Assembly (NCBI GenBank): GCA_028023455.1
Contig: JAQFVV010006221.1
Location: forward strand, 2,422,001-2,486,000
Origin: Epiperipatus broadwayi
Taxonomy: Eukaryota; Onychophora; Udeonychophora; Euonychophora; Peripatidae
Direction: 5' to 3'
DNA: 64,000 bases
Below, in pieces: positions 24,282-33,249 of this stretch; the stretch's first letter is position 1, and the number at the start of each line of letters is the position of its first letter. Position numbers and translations under genes: made by a program. Under the pieces are notes generated by a model. It was not told the DNA's origin, ran no database searches, and worked only from the letters and a program-made list of their open reading frames with translations.

Positions 24282-24351
24282 GAGATGGTGATCTGAACCA
24301 ACTGATGAGTACTGGTTCAGCATGATACATATATTGGAGATCATTTATCTT
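24282..24351 (+). ncRNA. Hammerhead ribozyme A8
   Basis: AGAT..TGATC..CCAA, CTGATGA, a GTACTGGTTCAGCAT helix II (one mismatch), GATA in place of GAAA, CATATATTGG, GATCA, ATCT. Helix I segment TGATC/GATCA replaces TAATC/GATTA of the other copies: a compensatory A-U to G-C change. Confidence 0.65.
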
Positions 24352-24440
24352 TTCCACATGCATGTGATTATGTGTATTAGATGTATAAGATAGATTGGAT
24401 AGCTGTGGGGAATTTGAAAGTCCGAGTTTATATATATAGA

Positions 24441-25047
24441 TATCTTTGAAAAAGAGATCAGTAATAATATTAACTAGAAAAAGTAATATTGCAATACAAT
24501 ATCCAATTAAGTAAATTTGATTTGTCAGTGGGAGATCAAATAATGATATAATGGTTAATGTGTTGGGTAATTGACATTTTTTACTTACTGCAATGTATGC
24601 ATTTAGATTAGTAAATATAGCCACAGATGAGTTTTTGTTCAAATACAGCGATATATTTTAATTTTCAAATATATTAATTACTAGAGGAGATTAGAATGGC
24701 TTATTAAAATGTAATAAAAAATACAGGATTAAATTAATCTTCACAGAATAGTTTGAAAAATATATAATTAAACGATAAGCTTAAAATTATTATTATAATT
24801 ATTTAAAAAAACTACCTATATTAATTATTTTTTAAAAAATAAACTATTCTAGTTGATTACTTTAGACACCTGAAAGATATAAATAAAGTCAAAGATTTTG
24901 TAAAGATAGAGAACTGGAGAATTTGTAAAAGCTCAAGTCCCAATCCCCAACAAAAAAATAAGTGCGAGGAACAAATATTACAAGCTGTATATATAGATTT
25001 TAAATATTTTTATGTAATCTTTGGGTTACTAATATGATATATATATA
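24441..25047. other. AT-rich stretch, nothing recognised
   Basis: The minus-strand ORF 24244-24642 runs across the family A unit and is a chance frame. No other signal. Confidence 0.55.
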
Positions 25048-25127
25048 TGACAATAGATGGGGTTATACCAAAAACACCTTCAAGCGTTTGTTTACATAAA
25101 CGTCAGAGCGAGTATTTCACTATCTCT

Positions 25128-25197
25128 AACTTAATTTCCACCTTCAGATCATGATTTCAAGCTATTTGCTATCGTCAGTGAAGGACATGATTAAGAA
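25128..25197 (-). ncRNA. Hammerhead ribozyme E1 (core intact)
   Basis: Minus strand: CTTAAT..CCTTCA, CTGACGA (complement 25172-25178), helix II AGC/GCT with a loop of about 5 nt (AAATA), GAA, palindrome ATCATGAT (25148-25155), C (25147), TGAAGG, ATTAAG. Helix I has six Watson-Crick pairs next to the core and six more (CTTAAT/ATTAAG) beyond an internal loop. The outermost helix II pair is U-U. Confidence 0.85.
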
Positions 25198-25249
25198 ACT
25201 GAATAGAAACTGTTTCTTAAATGCTCAGAGTTTGTGTTTTAGATCTAGT

Positions 25250-25319
25250 TTCTTAATCCTGTCCTTCACTGACGATATCAAATAGCTTGAAATCATGATC
25301 TGAAGGTGGAAATTAAGTT
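25250..25319 (+). ncRNA. Hammerhead ribozyme E2 (core intact)
   Basis: CTTAAT 25252-25257, CCTTCA 25263-25268, CTGACGA 25269-25275, helix II 25276-25288, GAA 25289-25291, ATCATGAT 25292-25299, C 25300, TGAAGG 25301-25306, ATTAAG 25312-25317. All invariant residues are present. Helix II is weakened by ATC in place of AGC. Confidence 0.85.
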
Positions 25320-25650
25320 AGAGATAGTGAAATACTCGCTCTGACGTTTATGTAAACAAACACTTGAAGGTGTTTTTGGTATAACGCCATCTATTGTCAT
25401 AAATACAAGCGTATGCAAGTTTTTAACTTGTGTTTTTTGTTTTTCATAAATGTAACTTCGAGGTCTTTCTTGCAATGATATATATTGCAGAGGCTTCTAC
25501 TATGTGGTGATGCTGAACTGATATCAGACCCATATAGCTATCTGGCATGCTATGCTGAGTTTAAAGACATTACGTGTCTAAAAAATTCACGCTTGCAAGC
25601 TGAATAGAAACTGTTTCTTAAATGCTCAGAGTTTGTGTTTTAGATCTAGT

Positions 25651-25720
25651 TTCTTAATCCTGTCCTTCACTGACGATAGAAAATAGCTTGAAATCATGAT
25701 CTGAAGGTGGAAATTAAGTT
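25651..25720 (+). ncRNA. Hammerhead ribozyme E3 (core intact)
   Basis: Same elements as E2: CCTTCA 25664-25669, CTGACGA 25670-25676, GAA 25690-25692, ATCATGAT 25693-25700, C 25701, TGAAGG 25702-25707, ATTAAG 25713-25718. Helix II carries AGA in place of AGC. Confidence 0.85.
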
Positions 25721-25917
25721 AGAGATAGTGAAATACTCACTCTGACATTTATGTAAACAAATGCTTGAAGGTGTTTTTGGTATAACGCCATCTATTGTCA
25801 TAAATACAAGCGTATGCAAGTTTTTAACTTGTGTTTTTTGTTTTTCATATATATACACATTTTCATAAGCTACAGATATAAATGAAATATCCAAGTACAC
25901 CCATGTATAATTAATTG

Positions 25918-25918
<1 letters not shown>

Positions 25919-25961
<43 letters not shown>
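25919..25961. repeat. (TA)n microsatellite
   Basis: About 21 TA units. It accounts for the YIYIYI run of the overlapping minus-strand frame. Confidence 0.95.
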
Positions 25962-25967
<6 letters not shown>

Positions 25968-26127
25968 AACCAAAGTTTTGACCAGGTTACACTGATCATC
26001 AACTGGGTAACACATACTGCAAAATAATAGCAGACTCACTGGAATTTACACTACCTCTACAATTATTTTATATTTGTTACCCAGTTGATGACCAGTGAGA
26101 CCTGGTCAAAATATTGGTTTATATTGT
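25968..26127. repeat. Inverted repeat, about 60-bp arms
   Basis: AACCAAAGTTTTGACCAGGT..CATCAACTGGGTAACA pairs with TGTTACCCAGTTGATG..ACCTGGTCAAAA..TTGGTTT, with an internal spacer of about 26 bp. MITE-like; flanked by TATA-rich sequence on both sides. Confidence 0.85.
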
Positions 26128-26466
26128 AACAGTCAGATTTGTACATTCATGCAACAAAATCAAGACTCCAGGTAAAATACACCAAAGCTGACCAAAATGA
26201 GATGGTGAGATCTTGAATCCGGTCAAGCTTCACCTCATTCACCAGTATACCATGATTTAACATCTTATGAATGACATTTCTGAAGTTACATATGGGTCTC
26301 AATTTTTTCTGCAAGCTGACTCCAAACAGTAAGAGACATAAAATTCCGAAACAGACTACACAATATTTTATTCATAAAACACAATGTTAGTGCTGCATTC
26401 AGTATTTTGAATATAGAATGTATAAACTTAAAATATATATAATTACTAAATCTATAATACTGTATA

Positions 26467-26549
26467 TATATAAGTGTTGAATGTCTTTAGAAAAATTAAA
26501 GTTTATTTAAATATAAAGTTTAATTTTTCTAGACATTCAACACTTATAT
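26467..26549. repeat. Palindrome, about 37-bp arms
   Basis: ATATAAGTGTTGAATGTCT and its complement enclose TTAGAAAAATTAAA/TTTAATTTTTCTA with a short TTTAAAT-like loop. Confidence 0.9.
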
Positions 26550-26554
26550 TAGAT

Positions 26555-27243
26555 GATGAAAACAGTACATTTCATCATCACAAACTTTCAAGAAAACACT
26601 AAATATTAATATTAAATTGCATGCGTGTGTTCCTTAATTACATACACCCAAGTGGTTTCAAATCAAAAGAAAAACAACATTTTAAAATGAGAATGTTGAA
26701 TTAGAAAAAAGTTTAAAAGAAAAACAGATTGCATTTAAAATATGTGTTAATGAATAATCTTTCTAGATGAATGGGGGGGGGCACTATTATATTATATACA
26801 GTAAGAAAAATAAACTTAGCATATGTTTTAGTAAACTAGAACAGTTAGATTTTTTTTCTTTTAAAATAAATTGAATTTTTTTTTTTCTAAAATTGACTAA
26901 CTTACAATACGCATTAAGCCTTTTGTTATTCTGGAGTACAGTAATAAGTCTTTATATTTAATTAAATAATTTATAATTAAACATGGTTTTTTAATTTGAA
27001 TAACTTCACATAAGTAATAAACATAAATGTACAGTAATATATACTGTAATACAAATTTTAAAAAAAAGCACTTCAGTGTGAATTTTTTTTCTTATTATAA
27101 TGAAAAACTTCTGTGGAAGAATGTAAAAACTCTTAAATTCAAATTTTGTTTCACTTTCTCTTTCTTTTTGCTGTACTGTATGTACTTTTTAAACAGTGAA
27201 AATATGCATTTTTTTCATAGTGATATAAAACTTTTCTTTTTAG
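26555..27243. other. AT-rich stretch, G8 run
   Basis: A G8 run lies near 26774. Otherwise T- and A-rich with nothing recognised up to the splice-like site at 27242. Confidence 0.55.
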
Positions 27244-27383
27244 ATACTGCATTTAGTCATCATTGCCATGAAAAAATCAAGAAAATCTTTGAGCTTGGAA
27301 ACCAGTGTGGATATTTTACGTCAACTGGAACCAACCAATTTTTTCCTATAGACCCCCATTATAAATATGTATTCTGTATATGA
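27244..27383 (+). CDS. Possible terminal exon, product unknown
   Basis: A CTTTTCTTTTTAG acceptor-like site ends at 27243. It is followed by a 46-codon open frame (DTAFSHHCHEKIKKIFELGN through to PHYKYVFCI) ending in TGA at 27381. The frame also extends upstream as part of a 118-codon AT-rich ORF. The last 29 codons recur almost identically at 29898-29987. I recognise no domain. It could equally be part of an unnamed repeat. Confidence 0.25.
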
Positions 27384-27489
27384 CATTCTTGCTTAATGAT
27401 GAATTTTGGAGGACCAATTGCCATCGCTAAGCAGGGTAAAGGTGTATCGTGTTTTCATCTTGGATTCATAGCTTCATAGTTAAATAAAT

Positions 27490-27730
27490 AAAAGGTTGCT
27501 TTTGTAGAGTTGCATTAGATCTTAGAATTTAGATGTAGTGCATCTGATCAAAACCAAAAGCTAGAAACTAATCTGGGGATATTGGTTTAGTAGTCACTAG
27601 ATAGGGATTTTATTCACAAACCTTCTTGTATCTATTGATTGCTAAGGCTTACACTAGGTGACACTACTACATGGAGAGATTGCTACTGTTTTAAAGTCAA
27701 CATGTTCACATGACCTTAGTGTGTAGTGAT
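27490..27730 (+). mobile_element. Family B hammerhead retroelement, partial
   Basis: A diverged plus-sense copy running from TGCATTAGATCTTAGAATTTA through the ribozyme remnant to the GTTCACATGACC motif near 27718. It lacks the 5' part of the unit. Confidence 0.65.
27535..27595 (+). ncRNA. Hammerhead ribozyme B6 (remnant)
   Basis: CTGATCA (G8 to C), AAACCAAAAGCTA, GAAAC, TAATC, TGGGGATA. The 5' strand of helix I (TCCTCA in the sister copies) is lost. Inactive by sequence. Confidence 0.5.
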
Positions 27731-29138
27731 AATTGGTTTCTCTTCAAATTTCTAGAGGCTAATATATCTCTGTCTTACTTTCAACTAAATTAATGGTCAA
27801 TGTTTTCCTGTGATATAGCCTTTGAATTTATTCGTTAAAAACACTTAGGTGCATGTTTCAGTGTTTACAAATATATTGAATTCATAAATAATAATACAAC
27901 CACAGTTAATTAACTTTCAGACTTAAAACAGATACTGTTTGCAAAAAACAAACTTATGTATATAAATGAAAGAAACTAAAGTAATAATTATTTGTTTTTT
28001 GCTTAATCTTATAAGTCTTATGTGAATAGTAATTTCAAATAAATTAATGTGTATTTGCGTTTAACAAATATAAAATAGCATAATAATAATTTTTATTAGT
28101 CATTCATTAGACTAGAGATTATTCAATAATGAATAATAATTATGTAGTTTAATTTTAACTACACTACTTGCACATAAGGTAGGAGCTCGTTTCTATCCGC
28201 TTTTAACACCTTGATGAGAGATGTAAATAAAATAGCATAAATTTACATAATCAACATAGGATAACTCTCGTTTACTACTATTATTATTAAATAATAAATA
28301 TAAATATGTTAATTACATATCAACCAGTAAAGCTTCCTTTAAATTAAAAATTCTTTATAGCTAAGCACTTTCAGGGTAATATTTAAACCCCATAATCATA
28401 GCTATTTAATTGATGATACATTGTAAATAACGCTTTTTAATCGCGTGTACATGTTCGCATAAAATATTCAAATATGCAAATCATAAAATATTCCATGCTT
28501 TGGAAAGAGTAAAGCAAACCTCTCTTTTGTTGATGGCGTTGTTATTATTGGATATTAAATAGGCTTCCTTCACTTTTCTTTTATCATCATCTCTCTCTGA
28601 ACAAATAATGCTGGCTTCAGAAGGTCAAAAACGTGAGTGTTTGCAATTTAGTGCTCCCAGAATATTGACCTAGTTTCATCTTTATTTTTGTTTTTATTAT
28701 ACAAATAAATATTTGTGTTGATATATTCTGGTGGCAATATTATCACGCGTTTGCTAATCAAATTTATTCGTTATCTTCAAATAAGATTGATAGTCACAAT
28801 ATATAAATATAAAAGTCAGATTAACTACAAACTTCTGTTTAATAATGTCATTAATTTTAAAAATATTTTAAAATGTATCGGATCACAATATTTGCCTATA
28901 AATTTTTTAAAAACATGTGAAGTAAAAAGAACAACAAGCACTTTAATTAATTATTAATGCACATACTTCGTTTAAGATATGAACTTAATATGAAATAAAA
29001 TGTACATTTATTAAGTTTAAACAAACACGTGTGAAAATGTTTTAATGAGTAAATCAAACTTAACACGCAAAAAAATAATAAAAATAATAATTAAAAAAAT
29101 AAATGTAATCAAAATTTAATTAAGAACAGCAAGTAAGG
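27731..29138. other. AT-rich stretch, nothing recognised
   Basis: No repeats or coding signal beyond an 80-codon AT-rich frame at 28715-28957 with no motif. Confidence 0.55.
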
Positions 29139-29154
29139 GAAAGTTTAAATGCTT

Positions 29155-29252
29155 GTCAAGCGTTGGTGGCCTAGCGGTTAGCATAGCTGCCTTCCAAACA
29201 TCTGCCCTGGGTTCGCTTCCCGGTCAACGCTTTGACATATATAAATAAAAAA
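29155..29252 (+). mobile_element. tRNA-Gly-derived SINE-like copy
   Basis: GCGTTGG/TCAACGC acceptor pairing is complete. The D-arm region is GCCTAGCGGTTAGC, the UCC anticodon lies in CTTCCAA and the T-arm contains GGGTTCGCTTCCC. The anticodon stem 3' side is broken (ACATC). A TGTCAA/TTGACA extension pairs outside the acceptor stem. The flanking duplication is AAAGTTTAAATGCTT / AAAGTTTAAAATGCTT. Confidence 0.85.
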
Positions 29253-29614
29253 AAGTTTAAAATGCTTATATTTAAGTATTATATAAATACATAATAAAAG
29301 AATTAAAATTTAATTAAAAATAAATTTGTCAAAAAAAAAAAAAACCTGAAAAATTATATTCCCTCCTAATAAAAAAACATTTTTGCCAGCTGATATTAGA
29401 ATTTATAGTAGATTAAATGCAAATATTTAAGCATATAAACCACACAATAAATATCATCTTTTTATATCACAGAAATACAATATAAACAGATTATTATAAC
29501 AATTATTTATCAATTCTGAATGACAACAATAGATAAATATATATCTAAAATTCACATGATTAATATAAATACAGTATGCAATAAAAATTAAACATGAGGA
29601 TATTTATGGTTATT
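29253..29614. other. AT-rich stretch, nothing recognised
   Basis: Contains the target duplication and A/T-rich sequence only. Confidence 0.55.
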
Positions 29615-29773
29615 AATTCACAGTCAAAATAAGTGTCATAAATCACATGACTCTATTCTCTTAAGCTTGTAAGTTATAAACAATGAGGATTGTCAATTCC
29701 TCAACAAGCTTTGTGATAAATGCTTAGTTAGAGAAAGTATTTAAAATATCTCTGTCAGGAACCCTCCCTCCAA

Positions 29774-29816
29774 ACCCCTGACCATGGTTTCATGCTTTGT
29801 CACTCCTCAGAGAGAT
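29774..29816 (-). ncRNA. Hammerhead ribozyme D3 (core intact)
   Basis: Minus strand: ATCTCT (complement 29811-29816), CTGAGGA (29804-29810), GTGACAAAGCAT helix II (3 bp), GAA, ACCATGGT (29781-29788), C (29780), AGGGGT (29774-29779). Helix I makes six pairs, two of them wobble. Outer pairing GAACC/GGTTC extends helix I beyond these coordinates. Confidence 0.75.
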
Positions 29817-29837
29817 GCCAGGGGAGATCTAGTGTCT

Positions 29838-29896
29838 GAACCTATCCTGGCACCTCTCTGAGGAGTGCCAAAGCATGAAACCATTGTCAAGGGTTT
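29838..29896 (+). ncRNA. Hammerhead ribozyme D4
   Basis: ACCTCT 29852-29857, CTGAGGA 29858-29864, helix II GTGC-CAAA-GCAT 29865-29876, GAA 29877-29879, ACCATTGT 29880-29887, C 29888, AAGGGT. The core is intact. Helix III and helix I each carry one mismatch. The outer helix I is cut by the element end. Confidence 0.7.
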
Positions 29897-29987
29897 GGAA
29901 ACCAGTGTGGATATTTTACGTCAACTGGAACCAACCAATTTTTTCCCATAGACCCCCATTATAAATATGTATTCTGTATATGACATG
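29897..29987 (+). repeat. Duplicate of exon-like segment 27298-27385
   Basis: GGAAACCAGTGTGG through GTATATGACAT is repeated with one difference (CCC for CCT, synonymous in the frame open at 27244). The copy starts exactly where the family D fold-back ends, sharing a TTGGAAACC junction. Confidence 0.85.
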
Positions 29988-30861
29988 CAAATACAAAAAG
30001 TCAATACATTAAAAACACTATGTTAGTATATAATATTTATAATAAGTTCTTAATTGTGAACAAATGTATAAATTGGCTTTAAAAGCAGTCAGTTGAATAG
30101 TTTAAATAAAATAACCTTCTCAAAGATCTAACAACAAATAAAAACTCATATCTGATTAATCTAAAATACATATGTACCAAGGTATACCATTTCTTTATAT
30201 ATATATTCATTAGCAGAGATCTTGTTTTGAAAAGTAGAAAAAATAATTAATAACTTTTAATATTGTTATATAATTTGTATAAAATACTTTTTCAACTTAT
30301 TATTTAAACAAATTCAATTTAGATTTAAATTAATATTAAGATTTAAGGAAGTGCAATTGGCTAACGAAGGAAAAAACACAAATCTATTATTAAGTAAAGA
30401 GTAAATGAATAAATAAAATATTCATCTGTTTAACTACGTGGTTGAAAGAACAATAATTGTTAGTAATATTAAAATATTCAAAACAACTTTAGATAATTAG
30501 AAGTAATGTTAATGCTAAAGAATAACTATTAATCAAATTAAATGTGCTATAATTTAAATTTTTTCATTTTTTTGCTTAAATATAAATTTAGAATATAAAT
30601 TTAATAAATAAAAAGGTTAAAAGTTGAATAAAAATCATGAACTATTTAAATAATAAAGTATTGTTTTATTTTACATTTTAAAATTTATTTAAAAAGTTTT
30701 TTTAAATTTAATTTTGTTTTTAATACTTTTAATATAAACTAAATAATGATTCTTATTATTATATTTCTATTAATTTAACTTTTAGAACCACATTTTACTT
30801 TTATTTTTTTGCCAGTTAAATTACTATCTATTAATAATAAAATTCTTATTATTATAAACTC
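29988..30861. other. AT-rich stretch, nothing recognised
   Basis: Strongly A+T; no repeat or coding signal. Confidence 0.6.
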
Positions 30862-30877
30862 AAAAGTAAATACACAT

Positions 30878-30982
30878 GTCAAGCGTTGCTAGCTGAGAGG
30901 TCATTGCAGCCGTCTTGCAAGCAAGTAGTTGGTTGCAGACGGTTGAGGGTTCACCTCCCGGCTGATGCTATGACATATAAAA
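30878..30982 (+). mobile_element. tRNA-derived SINE-like copy, class II type
   Basis: TGTCAAGCGTTGCTAGCTGA start, anticodon arm with CTTGCAAG, a long variable arm (about 15 nt), GGGTTCACCTCCCGG T-arm, GATGCTATGACATAT end. An exact 16-bp duplication AAAAGTAAATACACAT flanks it (30862-30877 and 30983-30998). Confidence 0.88.
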
Positions 30983-31019
30983 AAAAGTAAATACACATTC
31001 TCTTAGATGTTTGATTACC

Positions 31020-31366
31020 CTTTGTGCATAATTATATCCTAACGAACATTGTAAGTATATTATATGATTAAAAAAACATATAAGTATTCCTTAGAATGAT
31101 ATTTCAAAAATGGCTGACAGTTTTTTTAATGGTAATTTCATACAATAAAATCCTGAAATTTTTATTCATTGTGTAATTTTAAGTTATTTCAACTGTATAA
31201 TAAAGTGCACCAAAAATAAGTTTAAGGATGTATATTACATTAGCTAAAATATGATTTGCTTACCTAATTTTTTATTTAATATCTCTGTGATTACAACCAG
31301 ACCTAATATCATTTAAAGCATGACATTTCTTCATACACTAAAATGTAACAATTCACATGAATAAGC
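31020..31366. other. AT-rich stretch, nothing recognised
   Basis: No signal seen. Confidence 0.55.
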
Positions 31367-31928
31367 GCTATATAAATAAATACCTTATTATATATATTTA
31401 ACTTCAACTAAGAATGACATATAGTAAATTTTAAATAATTTCACAAGTGTCATTCATTCAAACATAATAAAGTAATTTAAAGTGACTGTGTAATATCTTC
31501 AAACTCTCATTTCCAAACACGTAAGATTGGCCCATACTTAAATGTTTGGGTTGAAAAGATAGATAATTCATTTTATCTTTTCATAAAGACTTTATCTTGT
31601 GTCTGAGAGTGAGAGTATTCATTTACAGTTTGGTAATTTACTATTACAATTTATTAACATAGTGCTATATAAATAAATACCTTATTATATATGTTTAACT
31701 TCAGCAAAGAATGACGTATAGTAAATTTTAAATAATTTTGCAAGCGTCATTCATTCAAGCATAATAAAGTAATTTAAAGTGAGTGCTTAATATCTTCACA
31801 CTTTCATTTCCAAACACTTAAGATTGGCCTATACTTAAGCATTTGGGTTGAAAAGATAGATGATTCATTCTATTGTTTCATAAAGACTTTATCTTGGGTC
31901 TGAGAATGAGAGTGTTCATTTATAGTTT
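31367..31928. repeat. Tandem duplication, about 297 bp unit
   Basis: Copies start at 31367 and 31664 with GCTATATAAATAAATACC. They share GTCATTCATTCAA, GGGTTGAAAAGATAGAT and AAGACTTTATCTTG in the same order. No hammerhead core or ORF. Confidence 0.9.
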
Positions 31929-32108
31929 AAATCTGTAAAGCACATGTGCATTTGCCTGATCGCTAATTTACTATTATAAATAAAAAAAGGTGTATTCTTT
32001 ATATAATTTCACATTTTTGGTCATATAATAAACAACATTAAAAATAAACAAATATTCATCATATTAGTTATGTAATTTTTAATATCTTATCTCTTTTCTT
32101 TGCACTTG

Positions 32109-32345
32109 TAATTTTAAACATATAAATGTTCAGACATTTGTAAAGAAAAGGTAGGCATGTTATTTAAAAATTGGCTTTATTCATGTGAGTATGTTTTCAG
32201 GTTAAATGCGTACCATAATCATAGCTATGATTATGGTAAGAATTGGGCTGAAAACATGCTCAGGATGAATAAAGCCAATTTTTAAAATAACATGTCTACT
32301 TTTTCTTATAAATATCTGAACATTTATATGTTTACAATTTAAAAT
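32109..32345. repeat. Near-perfect palindrome, about 115-bp arms
   Basis: The arms meet at ATAG|CTAT (32224/32225) without a spacer. They extend from TTTTAAACATATAAATGTTC to its complement at about 32345 with scattered mismatches and small indels. It contains TTGGCTTTATTCAT and AAAATAACATGTCTACTTTT-type segments on both arms. Probably a fold-back (MITE-like) element. Confidence 0.9.
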
Positions 32346-32541
32346 CGTATTAGTTGAAAATAACATACAAGAAATATTTTCAATTAAATGTATTTTCAGA
32401 AAGACTTGAAGACAGTATGGGAAGATGTCAAATAAACAGATAAAAGTACCAATGGGTAATATAATTGGTTTATAGATTGATCTGGATTTTTACTAACAAT
32501 TTACTCTAGATAAATACTTTGCATATAATAAAGATGTATGT

Positions 32542-32615
32542 GAGAGATTGTGACCTGGGCCAACTGATGAGTGCTGGTTCAGCACGAAATGCATCTTGGG
32601 GATCATTTGTCTTTT
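32542..32615 (+). ncRNA. Hammerhead ribozyme A9 (core intact)
   Basis: CCAA, CTGATGA 32564-32570, perfect 5-bp helix II GTGCT-GGTTC-AGCAC 32571-32585, GAA 32586-32588, palindrome ATGCAT 32589-32594, C 32595, TTGG, GATCA. It matches the full consensus CUGAUGA-G..C-GAAA. The inner helix I segment TGACC/GATCA has one C-A mismatch. Confidence 0.82.
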
Positions 32616-32950
32616 ATTATATCTTTATTTATATGTATTTAAAAAGAATGGGGAAGTATGGAAATGTTTATTATATCTATAAAGATACTACATACGAGAC
32701 AGAGAAAGGTGAATAACTCCATGCATGTAAAATTAAAAAAATCAGATATATTAATCTTTAACTGAGATTTAAAGTTTATATCTGTGCTAGAGATAATCTC
32801 TAGTTTTGAAAATGATTAGTAATAATCATTAGTGTATTTATCTGAAATGGATGGCGTCAAAGTTGTGAGTGGAGGAAGTTTGACAGTGGTAAATGAAAAT
32901 GTAACAATTTACTCTAGATAAATACTTTGCATATAATAAAGATATATATG

Positions 32951-33018
32951 AGAGATAGTGACCTGGGTCAACTGATGAGTGCTGGTTCAGCACGAAATGC
33001 ATCTTGGGGTCATTTGTC
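32951..33018 (+). ncRNA. Hammerhead ribozyme A10 (core intact)
   Basis: TGAC..TCAA, CTGATGA 32972-32978, helix II GTGCT/AGCAC 32979-32993, GAA 32994-32996, ATGCAT 32997-33002, C 33003, TTGGGGTCA. Helix I inner segment TGAC/GTCA is fully paired, unlike in A9. The best-preserved family A ribozyme in the window. Confidence 0.85.
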
Positions 33019-33136
33019 TTTTATTATTTCTTTATTTATATGTATTTAAAAAGAATGGGGAAGTATGGAGATGTTTATTATATCTATCATTCTTTCCTAC
33101 ACAATTTGGTCATTCTCACTTCAAAAGACAAAAAAT

Positions 33137-33234
33137 TGTCAAGCATTAGTGGTCAAGAGGTCAGTGCAACTGCCTTATAAGCAATTGCCCAGGTTGCGGG
33201 TTCGCTTCCCAGCCGATGCTATGACACATGCAAA
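33137..33234 (+). mobile_element. tRNA-derived SINE-like copy
   Basis: TGTCAAGCATTAGTGG start, anticodon arm with CTTATAAG, GGGTTCGCTTCCC T-arm, GATGCTATGACACA end. An exact duplication AAAAGACAAAAAAT flanks it (33123-33136 and 33235-33248). Confidence 0.85.
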
Positions 33235-33249
33235 AAAAGACAAAAAATA

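Larger units (their letters stand above)
23380..24440 (-). mobile_element. Family A hammerhead retroelement, multimer with inverted end
   Basis: Two minus-sense units start at about 23345 and 23810; both have ATGTATATT then AATGTAATTATAAGGG. An inverted plus-strand unit (about 24010-24432) lies at the 5' side. Each has a ribozyme (23474, 23900, 24282). The boundaries lie in TA-rich sequence, so no target duplication could be fixed. Confidence 0.75.
25048..25848 (+). mobile_element. Family E hammerhead retroelement, tandem dimer with inverted 5' piece
   Basis: Two direct units lie 401 bp apart (AATAGAAACTGTTTCTTAA at 25203 and 25604). They are preceded by an inverted partial unit (25048-25197). 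Each holds a near-identical ribozyme. The cleavage sites of E2 (25300) and E3 (25701) would release a 401-nt RNA. From E3 to the 3' end is about 147 nt. The 5' side of the unit (25545-25590) matches, in reverse, the module of families C and D (AGACA...TGTCT...ATAGCTAT). The frames at 25293-25475 and 25694-26002 are frame echoes of this repeat, not genes. Confidence 0.85.
29615..29896 (-). mobile_element. Family D hammerhead retroelement with inverted 5' end
   Basis: The minus-sense unit runs from the GTCATAAATCACATGAC end (about 29628) through ribozyme D3, then folds back into an inverted segment carrying D4. About 50 bp on each side of 29835 are inverted copies. At 29896 it joins a 90-bp segment duplicated from 27298-27385. 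Confidence 0.75.
32497..33089 (+). mobile_element. Family A variant, direct pair with intact hammerheads
   Basis: The segments 32497-32681 and 32903-33089 are about 95% alike and lie 408 bp apart. Each has CTCTAGATAAATACTTTGCA, a ribozyme, and a TATTTAAAAAGAATGGGGA tail. The intervening sequence 32682-32902 is unrelated to the other A units. This is a divergent subfamily or an old array. The small ORF at 32519-32716 is an echo of the ribozyme sequence. Confidence 0.75.

Noticed and set aside
24244-24642. 132-codon minus-strand ORF
   Set aside because: Overlaps the family A unit and its ribozyme on the opposite strand. The same peptide-like echoes appear in other copies with stops.
20881-33020. 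Reading the family A ribozyme as a type III hammerhead, with TATATGTGT/ATACATATA as helix III
   Set aside because: The outer arms do pair, but the base at the cleavage position would be G (not allowed) and the helix I hairpin would be poor. The type I reading gives a correct H17 and a long covarying helix I in every family.
7819-33234. The tRNA-like sequences as functional tRNA genes
   Set aside because: Broken anticodon or acceptor stems, A-rich tails, target-site duplications and shared outer ends mark them as retroposed SINE-like copies.
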